From assembly GCA_043513815.1 (NCBI GenBank), contig CP121313.1, positions 2,480,001 through 2,544,000 of the forward strand: a DNA stretch of 64,000 bases. Direction: 5' to 3'. Made by a program: the position numbers and the translations under genes. Below are positions 1 to 9,363 of the stretch, piece after piece (the first letter of the stretch is position 1; each line of letters starts with the position of its first letter). The stretch is from JANQIO01 sp043513815. GTDB lineage: Bacteria; Pseudomonadota; Gammaproteobacteria; Pseudomonadales; Halieaceae. The notes beneath the pieces were generated by a model that did no database searches, was not told where the DNA came from, and saw only the letters and a program-made list of their open reading frames with translations.

Positions 1-222
1 ATTCATGGCGGCCATTACACCATTGCCCACGGTGGCGGGATTGCCATCGAAGGGCGGCGTGATGGCCAGGGCCGGTTCTTCCAGTGACGTGCCCCAGGCA
101 ATAAAGCCGTTCTCATCCTGGAAAATGCGCGTGTGCCCAATGCTGGCCAGCAGTGCATCGTAGAATGCCGCTGCTTTTTCAAGGTCGTTGGTACCCAGCG
201 TGACGTATCCGAGTTGTGCCAT
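1..222 (-). CDS. VOC/glyoxalase-family protein (N-terminal part, runs off left edge)
   Basis: The first 74 residues of a vicinal-oxygen-chelate fold protein are visible; the rest lies beyond base 1. The start MAQLGYVTLGTNDLEKA followed by FYDALL is the usual first beta-alpha-beta unit of glyoxalase/bleomycin-resistance-like proteins, and a later FIAWG and PFDG are typical of short single-domain members. The ATG at 222 is preceded by a good ribosome site (AGAGGAG). Substrate cannot be told from the family. It is separated by about 120 non-coding bases from the next minus-strand gene. Confidence 0.8.
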   Translation of the reverse strand, partial: MAQLGYVTLGTNDLEKAAAFYDALLASIGHTRIFQDENGFIAWGTSLEEPALAITPPFDGNPATVGNGVMAAMN

Positions 223-343
223 GGTTATCTCCTCTAGCGGCAGGAAAATATGGAAAGCCTAAACCTGAACATAAGGTAGCAGCATTCTGGCGGGTGGGAC
301 TGTAAAGCTGCGGAGCTCCTCACTTCATCCGCTGGCTGGCGGC

Positions 344-2281
344 TCAGGGCGCAACAGGCAGGTAGCCGAGGAAAGAAAACATGGCCCACGCCAGCATCAG
401 GCCTGCCAGCAACGGCCGCAGCCACAGCAACCGGCTGAGGCTGGTGTAGCCCGCAGCCGCCAGCATCGCAAAACAGGGTAGCAAGCCCATTGCGTAGGTC
501 GCCTTGGCCGTGGAATAGATAGGCAGCGTCGCGTAAAGATAGGCAATGGCCAACAGATAGGTGACTACCGCAAATAGGCAGAACCGTAGGGGCAATTCCA
601 GTCTGTCGCCCGTTCCGGCGCCGGCTCGAGCAATGCCGACTCCGATCAACATCGTGGGCAACAGCGCGAGCCAGACCGCCGGTAGCGCGAAACTGTAGTT
701 CCATGGCGGCCGCAGACTGTAGTCTGCGATTGAGCCCAGATAACCGTCGAACCAGAAACTTGAATACAGGGAATCCCACAGTCCAAAGGCGCTGGCAAAA
801 ACGGGGTTGATCAGCGAAAAGCCGAAACGCAGGAAATCCGGCAAAGTGCGATAACCAGGATCCTGCCACCAGTCGATGCTGCGGGAATCACTCCAGCCAT
901 TGACAATCGGCGCGCCGAGCTCCAGTAAATTGCGGGCGAAGAACCAACCACACACAAGCACCACCATGGCGGATATTCGTGCAGCGGCCAGCCAGGTCTC
1001 CCGGGCAGAGAACTTCTGCTGCCGCGCCAGCAGCAACAGGCCGACCAGGGCCGCCGGTGCGAGTAATACGGCTGACACCTTTGCCAGTATCGCGGCGCCC
1101 AGCACTGCCCCCAGTGCCAGTTGCCGCCGGGCGGACAGCGCGCAGCGCGGCTTCAACATAAACTCACATAGCATCAGCACAGCCAGGGACGTCAGCGCCG
1201 CTGCCAGCGGCTCATTCCCAACGTACTGATTCATGTAAAGGTGCATCGGGGCAAACACAACAATGCCCATCAGGATCAGCTGCTCCGGCAGCCGCTCCGG
1301 AAAAACAAGACGGGCGAGCCGGAAGGCTACCTCTAACTGTAGAAAGCCGCAGAACAGTGGGACCAGTCGCACCAGCTCAACGGCCAACGCCGTGTCGCCG
1401 AGCGCCAAGCCAATGCGGAAGGGTACGGCGGCCAGCAGGTAGAACAGCGGCGCCTGGAACATCTGCCAGCCATCCGGTGCCAGCGGTAGCGCGCCTCTAG
1501 TGGCAATGTACTGCACGTACTCAATGTGTGCGGTGTAGTCAAATCCGCGCGTGTGCTCTGGCATCTGGGTGAGGCTTGCCACCACCAGCAGTAACCAGGC
1601 GCCATGAATTGCCCAGCGTGCGCGACTCAACAGCTGGGGATTTGACGCGTTGGCCGCGTGCAGTCGATCCGACAATAGATATCCTGCCAACAGGCAGCCA
1701 GCGAGTAGCATTAGCGCTGGCCAGCCAAGGCTCTGCCACACCGTAGGCGTCTGCTGCCGGATTGGCAGCCAGACCGGGTCTGTGCTGGTGCGCACCTGGC
1801 CTTGTGGCAATCCCGGCATCCAGGCTTGCCAGTTCTCGCTTGAGTAGACCTGTAGTTCCGGGGCATTGAAAGTCATCAGGCGCGGGCCAACGGCGCTGCT
1901 CACCACAATGATCAACTGATGGTGCCCGGGGGCCAACTCTGGCAGCTCAATCGTGAACCACTGCCCGACAGGTCCTTCAGCATGGGGGGCCGCGTAAAGC
2001 AAAACCTCATCAAGAAAGACTTCAACGGTGCCGGTAACACCCAGCGTGGCCTGGCTCGACGGCCGTGTCGCTTCCAGCTCAAACCCGGCGGCAAAAATCG
2101 TCGCGGCTTGCTTGTGTTCGAGCTGTTTCAGCACAAGCTCGCGGTCGAGCTGTATCCACTGCGCGGGCGGGTCATCAACAAGGAATACTGACTCGCCCGA
2201 GCGCACCACCAGGCTGGCAAGCAGCACCAGGCCGCCGACCAGCAGCAACAGGCCGGCAGCAGGCTTAAACTGCGGGGTCAT
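344..2281 (-). CDS. GT-C type multi-pass membrane glycosyltransferase-like protein
   Basis: A 645-residue polytopic membrane protein. An N-terminal membrane segment (about 9-27) is followed by a roughly 150-residue extracytoplasmic beta-rich region, then many hydrophobic segments from residue 183 to the end. The loop motif GFDYTAHIEY (246-255), with Asp and His after the second membrane span, and the following FQAPLFYL (275-282) match the pattern of GT-C enzymes (ArnT/PMT type) that use polyprenyl-phosphate sugars. Acceptor and donor are unknown. The start codon directly follows the stop of the upstream CoA ligase (stop at 2282), so it is probably the last gene of that transcript. The N-terminal periplasmic insert is unusual for ArnT-like enzymes. 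Confidence 0.6.
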   Translation of the reverse strand: MTPQFKPAAGLLLLVGGLVLLASLVVRSGESVFLVDDPPAQWIQLDRELVLKQLEHKQAATIFAAGFELEATRPSSQATLGVTGTVEVFLDEVLLYAAPHAEGPVGQWFTIELPELAPGHHQLIIVVSSAVGPRLMTFNAPELQVYSSENWQAWMPGLPQGQVRTSTDPVWLPIRQQTPTVWQSLGWPALMLLAGCLLAGYLLSDRLHAANASNPQLLSRARWAIHGAWLLLVVASLTQMPEHTRGFDYTAHIEYVQYIATRGALPLAPDGWQMFQAPLFYLLAAVPFRIGLALGDTALAVELVRLVPLFCGFLQLEVAFRLARLVFPERLPEQLILMGIVVFAPMHLYMNQYVGNEPLAAALTSLAVLMLCEFMLKPRCALSARRQLALGAVLGAAILAKVSAVLLAPAALVGLLLLARQQKFSARETWLAAARISAMVVLVCGWFFARNLLELGAPIVNGWSDSRSIDWWQDPGYRTLPDFLRFGFSLINPVFASAFGLWDSLYSSFWFDGYLGSIADYSLRPPWNYSFALPAVWLALLPTMLIGVGIARAGAGTGDRLELPLRFCLFAVVTYLLAIAYLYATLPIYSTAKATYAMGLLPCFAMLAAAGYTSLSRLLWLRPLLAGLMLAWAMFSFLGYLPVAP

Positions 2282-3814
2282 TCAGCGAGCGGCGCCCCGA
2301 TAGGCTTCCTGCAGGTGGCGCTTGTAGAGCTTGCCATTCTCCATGCGTGGCAATTCCTTCATGAAGTCGATGGAGCGCGGCACTTTCACGTGTGACAGGT
2401 GTTCCTTACACCACTCGATCAGTTCGTGGGCCAGGCCGTCATCGGCGCTGTCGTAATCGGCGGGCTGCACTACTGCTTTCACCTCCTCGCCGAACTCGTC
2501 GTTGGGGATGCCGAACACCGCCACATCGGCCACCTTGGCGTGGGTGATCAACAGGTTCTCGATCTCCTGTGGGTAGATGTTTACGCCGCCGGAAATGATC
2601 ATGAAATTCTTGCGGTCGGTGAGAAACAGGAAGCCATCCTCGTCGACGTAGCCCACGTCACCCAGGGTGGACCAGCCGTGTTTGTTGTAGGACTTCTTGG
2701 TCTTCTCGGGCTCGTTGTGATATTCGAACTGCGGGCCGTTGGCGAAGTACACGGTGCCCACTTCCCCCTTGGCCACTTCCTCACCATCGTCGTCACAGAC
2801 GTGAATCTCACCGACCACCGCCTGGCCCACACTGCCGGGGTGTTCCAGCCATGTATTGGAGTCGATGATGGTCATGCCGGAGCCTTCGGAGCCGGCGTAG
2901 TACTCCATCAGCACCGGCCCCCACCAGGCAATCATCTGGTGCTTTACTTCCACCGGGCAAGGCGCGGCGGCGTGGATGGCAATCTTCAGGGAGCTCACGT
3001 CGTACTGTGTGCGCACCGCCTCGGGCAACTTGAGCATGCGGATAAACATGATAGGCACCCACTGGCTGTGGGTGATCTTGTGTTCATCAATCAGGGCGAG
3101 GGCCTTCTCGGCGTCAAACTTCTCCATGATGACGGTGGTGCCGCCCATGGCGAGAATCAGGTTGTTGTAGTGCAGGGGGGCAGCGTGATAAAGCGGCGCC
3201 GGTGACAGGTACACCGTGTTTTCGTCTATTCCGAAAAACGCGGCGAAGGCCTGCATGTTGGGATGCACATCGTCCAGGCTTTCCATATCGTTCATGGTCA
3301 GCACGCCCTTGGGCTGGCCGGTGGTGCCCGATGAGTACAGCATGGGTGTGCCATAACTTTCGTCCGCTACGCGCTCAGCGGGCATGGCAGCGGTCGCCTC
3401 CTCCCAGGAGTTGAAGCCTGGAACGGTGCCGTTGACCATGTAGAAGTGTTCGATAGCCGGCACATCACCCACCAGCTCCTCCGCCACGGCAGACAGTTTC
3501 TTCGAGCCGATAAACAGTTTGGCGTTGCAGTTCTCGAGAATGTACTGGGTCTCATCCTTGCGCAGGTGGGTACTTATCGGAGTAAAGATCAGGCCGCAGC
3601 GCATGGCACCCTGCACGATCTCCAGGAACTGGGGATCGTTCTCGATCATCATGCCGATATGGTCACCGCGCGTAAGCCCGTGGGAGCGGAACAGCTGGGC
3701 AATACGATTGGAGCGTTCGTCCAGCTCAGCGTAGGTGATCACCTGGCCGGAGTTGCCCATGATGACGGCGGGCTTGTCCGGGTGCGCCTGGGCGGTAGTG
3801 CTGATGTGGGGCAT
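2282..3814 (-). CDS. Acyl-CoA synthetase (AMP-binding, class I adenylate-forming)
   Basis: A 510-residue ATP-dependent carboxylate-CoA ligase. The phosphate-binding loop YSSGTTGQPKG is at 160-170, YYAGSEG marks the A5 region, and the hinge/A8 motif is in LTDRKNFMIISGG; the near-C-terminal catalytic lysine is in ENGKLYKR (Lys495). This is full length for the family. It resembles ligases for fatty, aromatic or terpenoid acids in degradation clusters (FadD3/CaiC-like), and its neighbours (thioesterase, P450, Rieske oxygenase) fit activation of a side-chain acid. Substrate is inferred only. RBS AGAGGAT lies upstream of ATG 3814; the pepD stop is 50 bases upstream, so co-transcription is likely. 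Confidence 0.85.
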   Translation of the reverse strand: MPHISTTAQAHPDKPAVIMGNSGQVITYAELDERSNRIAQLFRSHGLTRGDHIGMMIENDPQFLEIVQGAMRCGLIFTPISTHLRKDETQYILENCNAKLFIGSKKLSAVAEELVGDVPAIEHFYMVNGTVPGFNSWEEATAAMPAERVADESYGTPMLYSSGTTGQPKGVLTMNDMESLDDVHPNMQAFAAFFGIDENTVYLSPAPLYHAAPLHYNNLILAMGGTTVIMEKFDAEKALALIDEHKITHSQWVPIMFIRMLKLPEAVRTQYDVSSLKIAIHAAAPCPVEVKHQMIAWWGPVLMEYYAGSEGSGMTIIDSNTWLEHPGSVGQAVVGEIHVCDDDGEEVAKGEVGTVYFANGPQFEYHNEPEKTKKSYNKHGWSTLGDVGYVDEDGFLFLTDRKNFMIISGGVNIYPQEIENLLITHAKVADVAVFGIPNDEFGEEVKAVVQPADYDSADDGLAHELIEWCKEHLSHVKVPRSIDFMKELPRMENGKLYKRHLQEAYRGAAR

Positions 3815-3864
3815 ATTTACATCCTCTGCTTATCGTTATGAGAGGATCATAATAACTGTATTAC

Positions 3865-5316
3865 TTACAGCCGCTCCAGTATCCCGGTCAGCAGGCGCCA
3901 GAAAGGTTCAACGGTTGAAATTTCCAGACGCTCTCGCGGGGAATGGGCTCCGCGAATTGTCGGCCCGAAAGAAAGAATATCGCACTCGCCGAGCTTGCCC
4001 TTGAGAATGCCGCACTCCAGCCCGGCGTGGATAGCCTTGACCTGCGGCTCACCGCCGAAGAGTTCGTCGTAAACAGTCTTGCCCAAAGCCAGCAGCTCAC
4101 CGTCAAAGTCCGGCTGCCAGCCCGGGTAGTCGATGGTCTGCTCAACTGCCAGGCCCTGCCATTCGGCAATAGCCATTACCTGTTGGGCCAGCCCTTCAGC
4201 CTCGTCGCTATTGAAATAGCGCAGCGTGGTTTCCAGAAACAGGCCCTCGGCATCCACCCGTACTACGGCGAGATTAATGCTGAGATCCACCAGATCCGCC
4301 GGTTGCTGCGCGTTGTAGCTGATGGCGCCGTGGGGGAATACCTGTAGCATCTGCTCAAAGGCGGCCTGCTCCGGGGCCGGTAGCACTTCGCCGGCCGGCG
4401 CCGCCTTGAGCTCCAGAGTCAGTCCACCGTCCACCTCCGGCAGATAGCTGCGCCAGCGCGCCAGCATCTCTGCATTCAGCGCTTCAAGCGCCGGCCCGCT
4501 ACCCGCCGGCACCTGCACCGTCAGCGACGCTTCGCGGGGGATAACGTTGTGGGCGATTCCGCCGTCGAAGGCCACCAGGCGAGCGCCCTGCGCTCTCGCC
4601 CCCAGCAACCACTGGCCCAGCAGCTTGATGGCATTACCCAACTGCTGGTGAATCTGGATGCCGGAATGGCCGCCCGACAGACCTCGCAGGCGCAGCGTGA
4701 AGGCCTCGCTGTTGTCCGCTGCGGCCTCCCGCGCCAACGGCTTGCGCATGACCCAGCCGCGGCCACCGGTGCAGCCGACAAAAAATTCTGGCCAGTCTTC
4801 ACTGTCCAGGTTGAGCATGCGGCGACCGCTCAACAGTTCCGGGTCCAGGTCGGAGGCGCCCCACAAACCACTCTCCTCTTCCACGGTGAACAGCAGCTCC
4901 AGTGGCGGGTGCGACAAGCCCTCGGTGGTCATCAGTGCCAGGGCGGCGGCACAGCCGACGCCGTTGTCTGCACCCAGGGTGGTGCGGTCAGCCAGCAGCC
5001 AATCGTCCTCTACCTGCAGCGTCAGCGGGTCGCGCTGGAAATCGTGCTGTTTGTCATCAGTTTTCACGGTCACCATGTCCAGGTGGTTCTGGATGATGAC
5101 AGGGGCCTCCTGTTCACGACCGGCACTGCCTGGAACCATCACCACCAGATTACCGCGCTGGTCGGTCTTCCAGGCGCAGTGGCTGGATTCGGCCAGAGCA
5201 ATCACATGGTCCCGCACCGCGGCCTCCTCGGCGGAGGGTCGGGGAATCTGCGTGATTTCATAGAAACGCTGCCACAGCGCTTCCGGTTGCGTCGGGTAGT
5301 TAGCGGGCTGGCTCAC
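3865..5316 (-). CDS. pepD: Aminoacyl-histidine dipeptidase (Xaa-His dipeptidase, M20)
   Basis: A 483-residue cytosolic zinc dipeptidase of the PepD/carnosinase group that splits Xaa-His and other dipeptides. Metal and catalytic residues are in place: HLDMV (His78, Asp80), LGADNG (Asp117) and the EEESG motif (Glu147/148). The length matches the E. coli enzyme. ATG 5316 overlaps the stop of the upstream HAD gene by four bases (ATGA), so translational coupling is likely. Its link to the surrounding oxygenase genes is not obvious. Confidence 0.9.
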   Translation of the reverse strand: MSQPANYPTQPEALWQRFYEITQIPRPSAEEAAVRDHVIALAESSHCAWKTDQRGNLVVMVPGSAGREQEAPVIIQNHLDMVTVKTDDKQHDFQRDPLTLQVEDDWLLADRTTLGADNGVGCAAALALMTTEGLSHPPLELLFTVEEESGLWGASDLDPELLSGRRMLNLDSEDWPEFFVGCTGGRGWVMRKPLAREAAADNSEAFTLRLRGLSGGHSGIQIHQQLGNAIKLLGQWLLGARAQGARLVAFDGGIAHNVIPREASLTVQVPAGSGPALEALNAEMLARWRSYLPEVDGGLTLELKAAPAGEVLPAPEQAAFEQMLQVFPHGAISYNAQQPADLVDLSINLAVVRVDAEGLFLETTLRYFNSDEAEGLAQQVMAIAEWQGLAVEQTIDYPGWQPDFDGELLALGKTVYDELFGGEPQVKAIHAGLECGILKGKLGECDILSFGPTIRGAHSPRERLEISTVEPFWRLLTGILERL

Positions 5317-5897
5317 TGTGAATCTCCATAAAGCATGGCCGCCAGCTCGCGGAAGCTGGCGACAACATAGTCTGCGTGGTCACCGTGGGGACTGTCACCC
5401 AACGGGTCGTAAAGGCACGACGGCATGCCGGCATTGGCGGCTGCCTGCAAATCATAAAGAAAGTCCCCCACGCAAAGCATCCGGCCTGGCGCCAGGGCAA
5501 ACCGGCGTGCGATATTCAGCAGGCCCTGCGGGTGGGGTTTTGCAGCGGCATCCTCACGGGCCACCAGCACATCACAGGGAATGCCCAGGCTGTCGATCAT
5601 CAGGCTGGCCGCTTTCCGGCTGTTGCGGGTGAATACGCCCAGTGGCGTACCGCTGCCGCTGAGCCGGTGACAGAGCGACTCGGCGCCGTCGATCCAGGTG
5701 GCCTGTTGGGCGCCGTCCATCTCGTAATAATGAATCACCGAGTGGGCGGCTCGGCGCTCCTCCTCGGAGTTCAGGGTATCGATGAATTCCAGCAGGCCCG
5801 TGCCCTCCGGGCAGCCGGTCTCTGCGCGCATGGCGGCAAAGTCCAGGCGCGAATCCGCGAGCGTTCCGTCCAGGTCAAAAACAATGCCTGCAAACAT
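5313..5897 (-). CDS. HAD-superfamily hydrolase (phosphoglycolate phosphatase-like)
   Basis: A 194-residue haloacid-dehalogenase-like phosphatase. The nucleophile motif FDLDGTLADS (Asp8, Asp10) stands at the N terminus, TRNS is motif II, and VGDFLYDL is the motif IV Asp. The ATG at 5897 is preferred over an earlier in-frame one because it shares a base with the upstream stop (TAATG), giving a coupled start right before the core fold. It resembles Gph/PpaX type phosphatases; substrate unknown. It overlaps both neighbours, so it is internal to an operon. Confidence 0.82.
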   Translation of the reverse strand: MFAGIVFDLDGTLADSRLDFAAMRAETGCPEGTGLLEFIDTLNSEEERRAAHSVIHYYEMDGAQQATWIDGAESLCHRLSGSGTPLGVFTRNSRKAASLMIDSLGIPCDVLVAREDAAAKPHPQGLLNIARRFALAPGRMLCVGDFLYDLQAAANAGMPSCLYDPLGDSPHGDHADYVVASFRELAAMLYGDSQ

Positions 5898-6751
5898 TAT
5901 TGCAACCGGCGCTGCATGCATTCCTGCATACAGGTGGCGATCAGGTCACCGTCCTGTGAGAAGAAACGACCGCGGGCAAGGCCCCTGGCGCTGCCCACTC
6001 GCTCGCAGTTCACCTCGTACAGCAACCACTCGTCGACCCGGCAGGGGGCGTGAAACCACATGGCGTGATCCAGGCTCGCCGTCTGCATACCCTGGTGAAA
6101 GCTGCGCCCGTGGGGCAGCAGCGTCGCGTCCACCAGGCCGCAGTCAGAGATATAGGACAACAGTGCCGCATGCAGGGCCGGAGCGTCACTCAGGCTCTCG
6201 GTGGTCTTCAGCCAGATATGCAGCAGGCCCTCACGCGGTTGCGGATTGCGCCAGTCCACCGGTTCCACAAAGCGTACGTCCCAGTCAAGACCGTCGACAA
6301 TCTGAAACTCGGGCCAGAAAAAATCCTCCTCCATATTCAGCTCGCGCTCGTTCTTCAGGCCCTCCGGGCCGCGCACTCGGGGCATATCAGGTACAAAGTC
6401 ATCACCGTTCTCGGGAATGTGAAACGACATCGAGCTCACCAGGATAATTCTGCCTTCCTGGCTGGCCACCACCCGCCGCGAACTGAAGCTGCCGCCATCC
6501 CGGGCGGGCTGTACTTCCAGCGTCACCGGCACCTTGCCGTCGCCCGGACGCAGGAAATAGGCATGCTGGGAGTGGATGTGCCGTTCCTTCGGTACCGTGA
6601 GCTGGGCTGCTCGCACCGCCTGGGCCAGCACCTGGCCACCGTACAGGCGCGGGCCGTCCGGGTGGGTGTTCTGGGCAATGAAACGGTTCTCGCCGTCGGG
6701 CTCCAGCGACATGGTGGCGAGCAGGTGCTCAAGCGTCTGGCGGTCAGGCAC
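5897..6751 (-). CDS. tesB: Acyl-CoA thioesterase II (TesB family)
   Basis: A 284-residue double-hotdog thioesterase that hydrolyses acyl-CoA to free acid and CoA. Family signatures include the start LEHLLATMSLEP, YGGQVLAQA, HSQHAYFLRPGD, and a C-terminal half with SLDHAMWFH (catalytic Asp region). Length fits TesB (about 286). The start is GTG, with AAGGA seven bases upstream. It is coupled to the HAD phosphatase by TAATG. The setting suggests CoA recycling during acid degradation. Confidence 0.9.
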   Translation of the reverse strand: MPDRQTLEHLLATMSLEPDGENRFIAQNTHPDGPRLYGGQVLAQAVRAAQLTVPKERHIHSQHAYFLRPGDGKVPVTLEVQPARDGGSFSSRRVVASQEGRIILVSSMSFHIPENGDDFVPDMPRVRGPEGLKNERELNMEEDFFWPEFQIVDGLDWDVRFVEPVDWRNPQPREGLLHIWLKTTESLSDAPALHAALLSYISDCGLVDATLLPHGRSFHQGMQTASLDHAMWFHAPCRVDEWLLYEVNCERVGSARGLARGRFFSQDGDLIATCMQECMQRRLQ

Positions 6752-6780
6752 GGGGAATCCTTTTTTACAGCGGGGGATTT

Positions 6781-6800
6781 GCGGGCGACATTATGCCCGC
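6781..6800. other. Intercistronic hairpin
   Basis: A perfect six-base-pair stem (GCGGGC / GCCCGC, eight-base loop) lies in the 71-base gap between the Rieske gene and tesB. No T-run follows on either strand, so it is more likely an mRNA processing or stability element than a terminator. Confidence 0.4.
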
Positions 6801-6822
6801 CACGCCGCAACCAAGGGAAGGG

Positions 6823-8106
6823 TCAGGCAGTTTCGGCTTGTGCGGGGGCCAGAAATGCCAGCCGCGGGTCGTTGGGATAGATCCACTCGTCGCCAATGAC
6901 CTGCTGTACGCGCAGCTCCTCGGGGACGTTCTCGATGCCGATCATCTGGTCTGCTGCCTGGTTCCAGTGGTAGATACGCGCCTCCTGGTAACTCAGCGGC
7001 ACGCCCCTGAAAGCGTAGGACTCCATCGACTTCTGGATCTTCTCGCCGAACTGGGTATCCTCCAGCAGCACCTGGCACAGTGACTCACCGTTGTTCTCGG
7101 TCCACAGGTCCGGCGCCACGCCGTCGCCCCAGTCAGGCGCCAGGGTCCAGGTTTCCATGCGGCATTTGTCGATGCCGTTGGGCCAGAACAGTATGGGCGG
7201 AATCGCCACTGCTGAAAGCGGCGCCACCAGGTTGGGGAACAACCCGTAGGACTGGGTGCAGGTGCGGGCGATCTCCCCTACCGTGTCGATCTGTACCACG
7301 TCCTCCGGCACACCCACGGCGTCCAGGTTACCGCGATCTCCCGCCGGCACCGGCGCCACCATGCGACCGTGGCCGTTCAGGTACAGGGTGTTCACGTTGC
7401 GTCGGTCGTCGAGAATGGGCGATACAGTCTTCGGGTGAATGCTGCGCACATGGTAGACCTCGGTGTTGGCCTCCATGGCGATCTTCCAGTTGCAGTCCAG
7501 GTCCCAGATATGTCGCGCTGCCAGCCGGCACTTGTCGAACTGGAATTCCTCCCACTCAGCGGCGATCGGGCCCAGCCATTCCAGCAGTGTAGGCGCGTGC
7601 TCATCAAAGTTGATAAAAATCAGGTTACCGAAGCGTTCGCAGCGCACCGGCTTGAGGCCGCGGCAACTGAAATCCAGGTCGCGAAAATCTTCCGGATCGC
7701 GAATGGCGACCAGGTCGCCGTCGTGGCTGTAACTCCAGCCGTGGTACTGGCAGGTCAGGCGCTTCTTCCGGCCGCTCTCCTCGGTGACCACCGGCGCGCC
7801 GCGGTGGCTGCAGGTGTTGTAGAAGGCATTGATCGCTCCGCTCTCGGCATGGACCAGCACTACCGGCTGGCCGGCGTTCTCCCACAGGCGAAAGCAGCCC
7901 GGTTCCGGAATCTCATCGACATGGCCCGCCAGTAGCCAGCTCTTGCGCCAGATATGCTCAAGTTCCAGAGCGAAAAATCGTGGGTCCACGTAGCGCCCGG
8001 CAGGAATATCCGGCAGCGTGGGAAAACCCTCCGGCGGCGCCGTGCGCGCGGCCTCGTATTCCATCAGGTCACGCAATTGCTTAATCTCGGCCGAACTCAT
8101 GGGCAT
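6823..8106 (-). CDS. Rieske non-heme iron oxygenase, alpha (catalytic) subunit
   Basis: A 427-residue ring-hydroxylating oxygenase alpha subunit. The [2Fe-2S] Rieske ligands are Cys99-x-His101 (CSHRG) and Cys119-x2-His122 (CQYHGW). The mononuclear iron site is in NTEVYHVRSIHP, with the two histidines at D/E-x2-H-x4-H spacing. ATG 8106 was chosen because AAGGAGAG is correctly placed and it begins 20 bases after the P450 stop; earlier in-frame codons would lie inside the P450 gene. No beta subunit or dedicated reductase is nearby, so it is probably an alpha-only enzyme using an external electron donor. Substrate unknown; P450 and CoA-ester neighbours suggest a terpenoid, steroid or aromatic acid. 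Confidence 0.88.
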   Translation of the reverse strand: MPMSSAEIKQLRDLMEYEAARTAPPEGFPTLPDIPAGRYVDPRFFALELEHIWRKSWLLAGHVDEIPEPGCFRLWENAGQPVVLVHAESGAINAFYNTCSHRGAPVVTEESGRKKRLTCQYHGWSYSHDGDLVAIRDPEDFRDLDFSCRGLKPVRCERFGNLIFINFDEHAPTLLEWLGPIAAEWEEFQFDKCRLAARHIWDLDCNWKIAMEANTEVYHVRSIHPKTVSPILDDRRNVNTLYLNGHGRMVAPVPAGDRGNLDAVGVPEDVVQIDTVGEIARTCTQSYGLFPNLVAPLSAVAIPPILFWPNGIDKCRMETWTLAPDWGDGVAPDLWTENNGESLCQVLLEDTQFGEKIQKSMESYAFRGVPLSYQEARIYHWNQAADQMIGIENVPEELRVQQVIGDEWIYPNDPRLAFLAPAQAETA

Positions 8107-8125
8107 AGCGGTCTCTCCTTTCGGG

Positions 8126-9277
8126 TCAGGCGGCGGCGCTGGCCGCGACCTCAAACTCCAGCCACAGGTGGTGGAAGCCGCGCAGCATGTGCGAGTGGGT
8201 GCGCTCGTTGCCTACCTCGGCAGGCCTCAGTGTGTCGAAACGTTCCAGCAGCGCCTCCATGGCATAGCGTGCCTCCATGCGACCCAGCGGCGCACCGATG
8301 CAGAAGTGAATGCCGTGGCCGAAGGTGTGGTGGTGGGAACGTCCCCGGTCCAGCCGAAAGCTGTCCGGATCCTCGTACTGCTGCTCATCGCGGTTGGCCG
8401 ATCCCATCACCAATGTGACGCGCTCGCCGGCGGCAATGGCCTGGCCATGGAACTCGACATCACAGGTGGTCTTGCGATCCACGAACTGCACCGGTGCGTC
8501 GAAGCGCAGAATCTCCTCGATCGCCCCATCAATGAGTGAACGATCAGCGCGCAGCTGCTCCCACTCGTCCGGGTGTGTCGACAGATAGTGCAGCAGGTTA
8601 CTCAGCAGGTTGGTGGTGGTTTCGTTGCCGGCAATCAGCAACAGAATGCTGAAACCGACGATGTCTTCGTCACTCAGCACGTCGCCGTCCACTTCGGCAG
8701 TCACCAGCCGGCTGACCAGATCTTCGCCCGGGTTGGTCCGGCGCTCGGGAATCATGGCCTGGAAAAAGGCAAACAGTTCCATGATGTCCTTCATGCGCGC
8801 TTCTTCACTCATATCCGTGGTCAGGGTGACGGCATCGGACCAGCGCTTGAATTCCGCAGCACGCTCACTGGGAATGCCCATCAGGTCAGCGATAACCCGG
8901 ATCGGCAGCGGGATTGTCAGCGCCTCGGCAATATCGATGGGTGCAGAGGCATCCAGGCGAGCGACCATGTCATGGGCCAACGCCTGCACGCCCGCTTCCA
9001 TATCCTTGAGGGCGCGGGTGGTAAAGGCGCGATTGACCAGGGCGCGCAGCTTGGTATGGCGCGGTGGATCATCCATCAGCAGCGGCAGCATCAGGGTGCT
9101 GCCCGGCGCGTCGGCATTGGAGGAAAACCGCTCCGGGTCCTTGAACACCTGGCGAATATCGTCAAAGCGACTCAGCACCCAGGCCTTGTTTTCCTCGTCC
9201 CACCACACCGGCTCCGAGGCTCGCCAGCGGGCATAGCGCGGATAGGGATCTTCCAGATGAGCGTCGTCGAACAACAT
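8126..9277 (-). CDS. Cytochrome P450 (bacterial class I, soluble)
   Basis: A 383-residue heme-thiolate monooxygenase. The heme-binding loop is FGHGIHFCIG with Cys326; the I-helix oxygen-activation motif is AGNETTTN, and EEILR gives the ExxR pair. Its size and the MEAR after the heme loop resemble actinobacterial/proteobacterial CYP families acting on sterols, terpenes or fatty acids (CYP107/125-like); the exact family is not assignable by eye. It is first in a probable minus-strand operon with the Rieske gene, and its promoter lies over a TetR-type palindrome. Confidence 0.9.
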   Translation of the reverse strand: MLFDDAHLEDPYPRYARWRASEPVWWDEENKAWVLSRFDDIRQVFKDPERFSSNADAPGSTLMLPLLMDDPPRHTKLRALVNRAFTTRALKDMEAGVQALAHDMVARLDASAPIDIAEALTIPLPIRVIADLMGIPSERAAEFKRWSDAVTLTTDMSEEARMKDIMELFAFFQAMIPERRTNPGEDLVSRLVTAEVDGDVLSDEDIVGFSILLLIAGNETTTNLLSNLLHYLSTHPDEWEQLRADRSLIDGAIEEILRFDAPVQFVDRKTTCDVEFHGQAIAAGERVTLVMGSANRDEQQYEDPDSFRLDRGRSHHHTFGHGIHFCIGAPLGRMEARYAMEALLERFDTLRPAEVGNERTHSHMLRGFHHLWLEFEVAASAAA

Positions 9278-9312
9278 GCGGGGAACCTCGGTTAACCAGG
9301 CCGTATAGACAG

Positions 9313-9336
9313 AAAAGTATTACGCGTTATACTTTT
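9313..9336. promoter_or_regulatory. Candidate TetR operator in divergent P450/tetR promoter
   Basis: Half sites AAAAGTATTACG and CGTTATACTTTT form a 24-bp palindrome with a single mismatched pair. It sits 36 bases upstream of the P450 start and just before tetR. A consensus TTGACA (complement of 9338-9343) for leftward transcription toward the P450 abuts it, so bound repressor would block that promoter. Such 20-26-bp palindromes between tetR and a divergent target are the standard arrangement; binding itself is inferred. Confidence 0.75.
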
Positions 9337-9363
9337 TTGTCAAGAACACCAGGCAGAGACACC

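Noticed and set aside
9337..9363. TTG 9337 as tetR start
   Set aside because: It would put the ribosome site inside the operator palindrome; GTG 9364 keeps the full helix-turn-helix domain.
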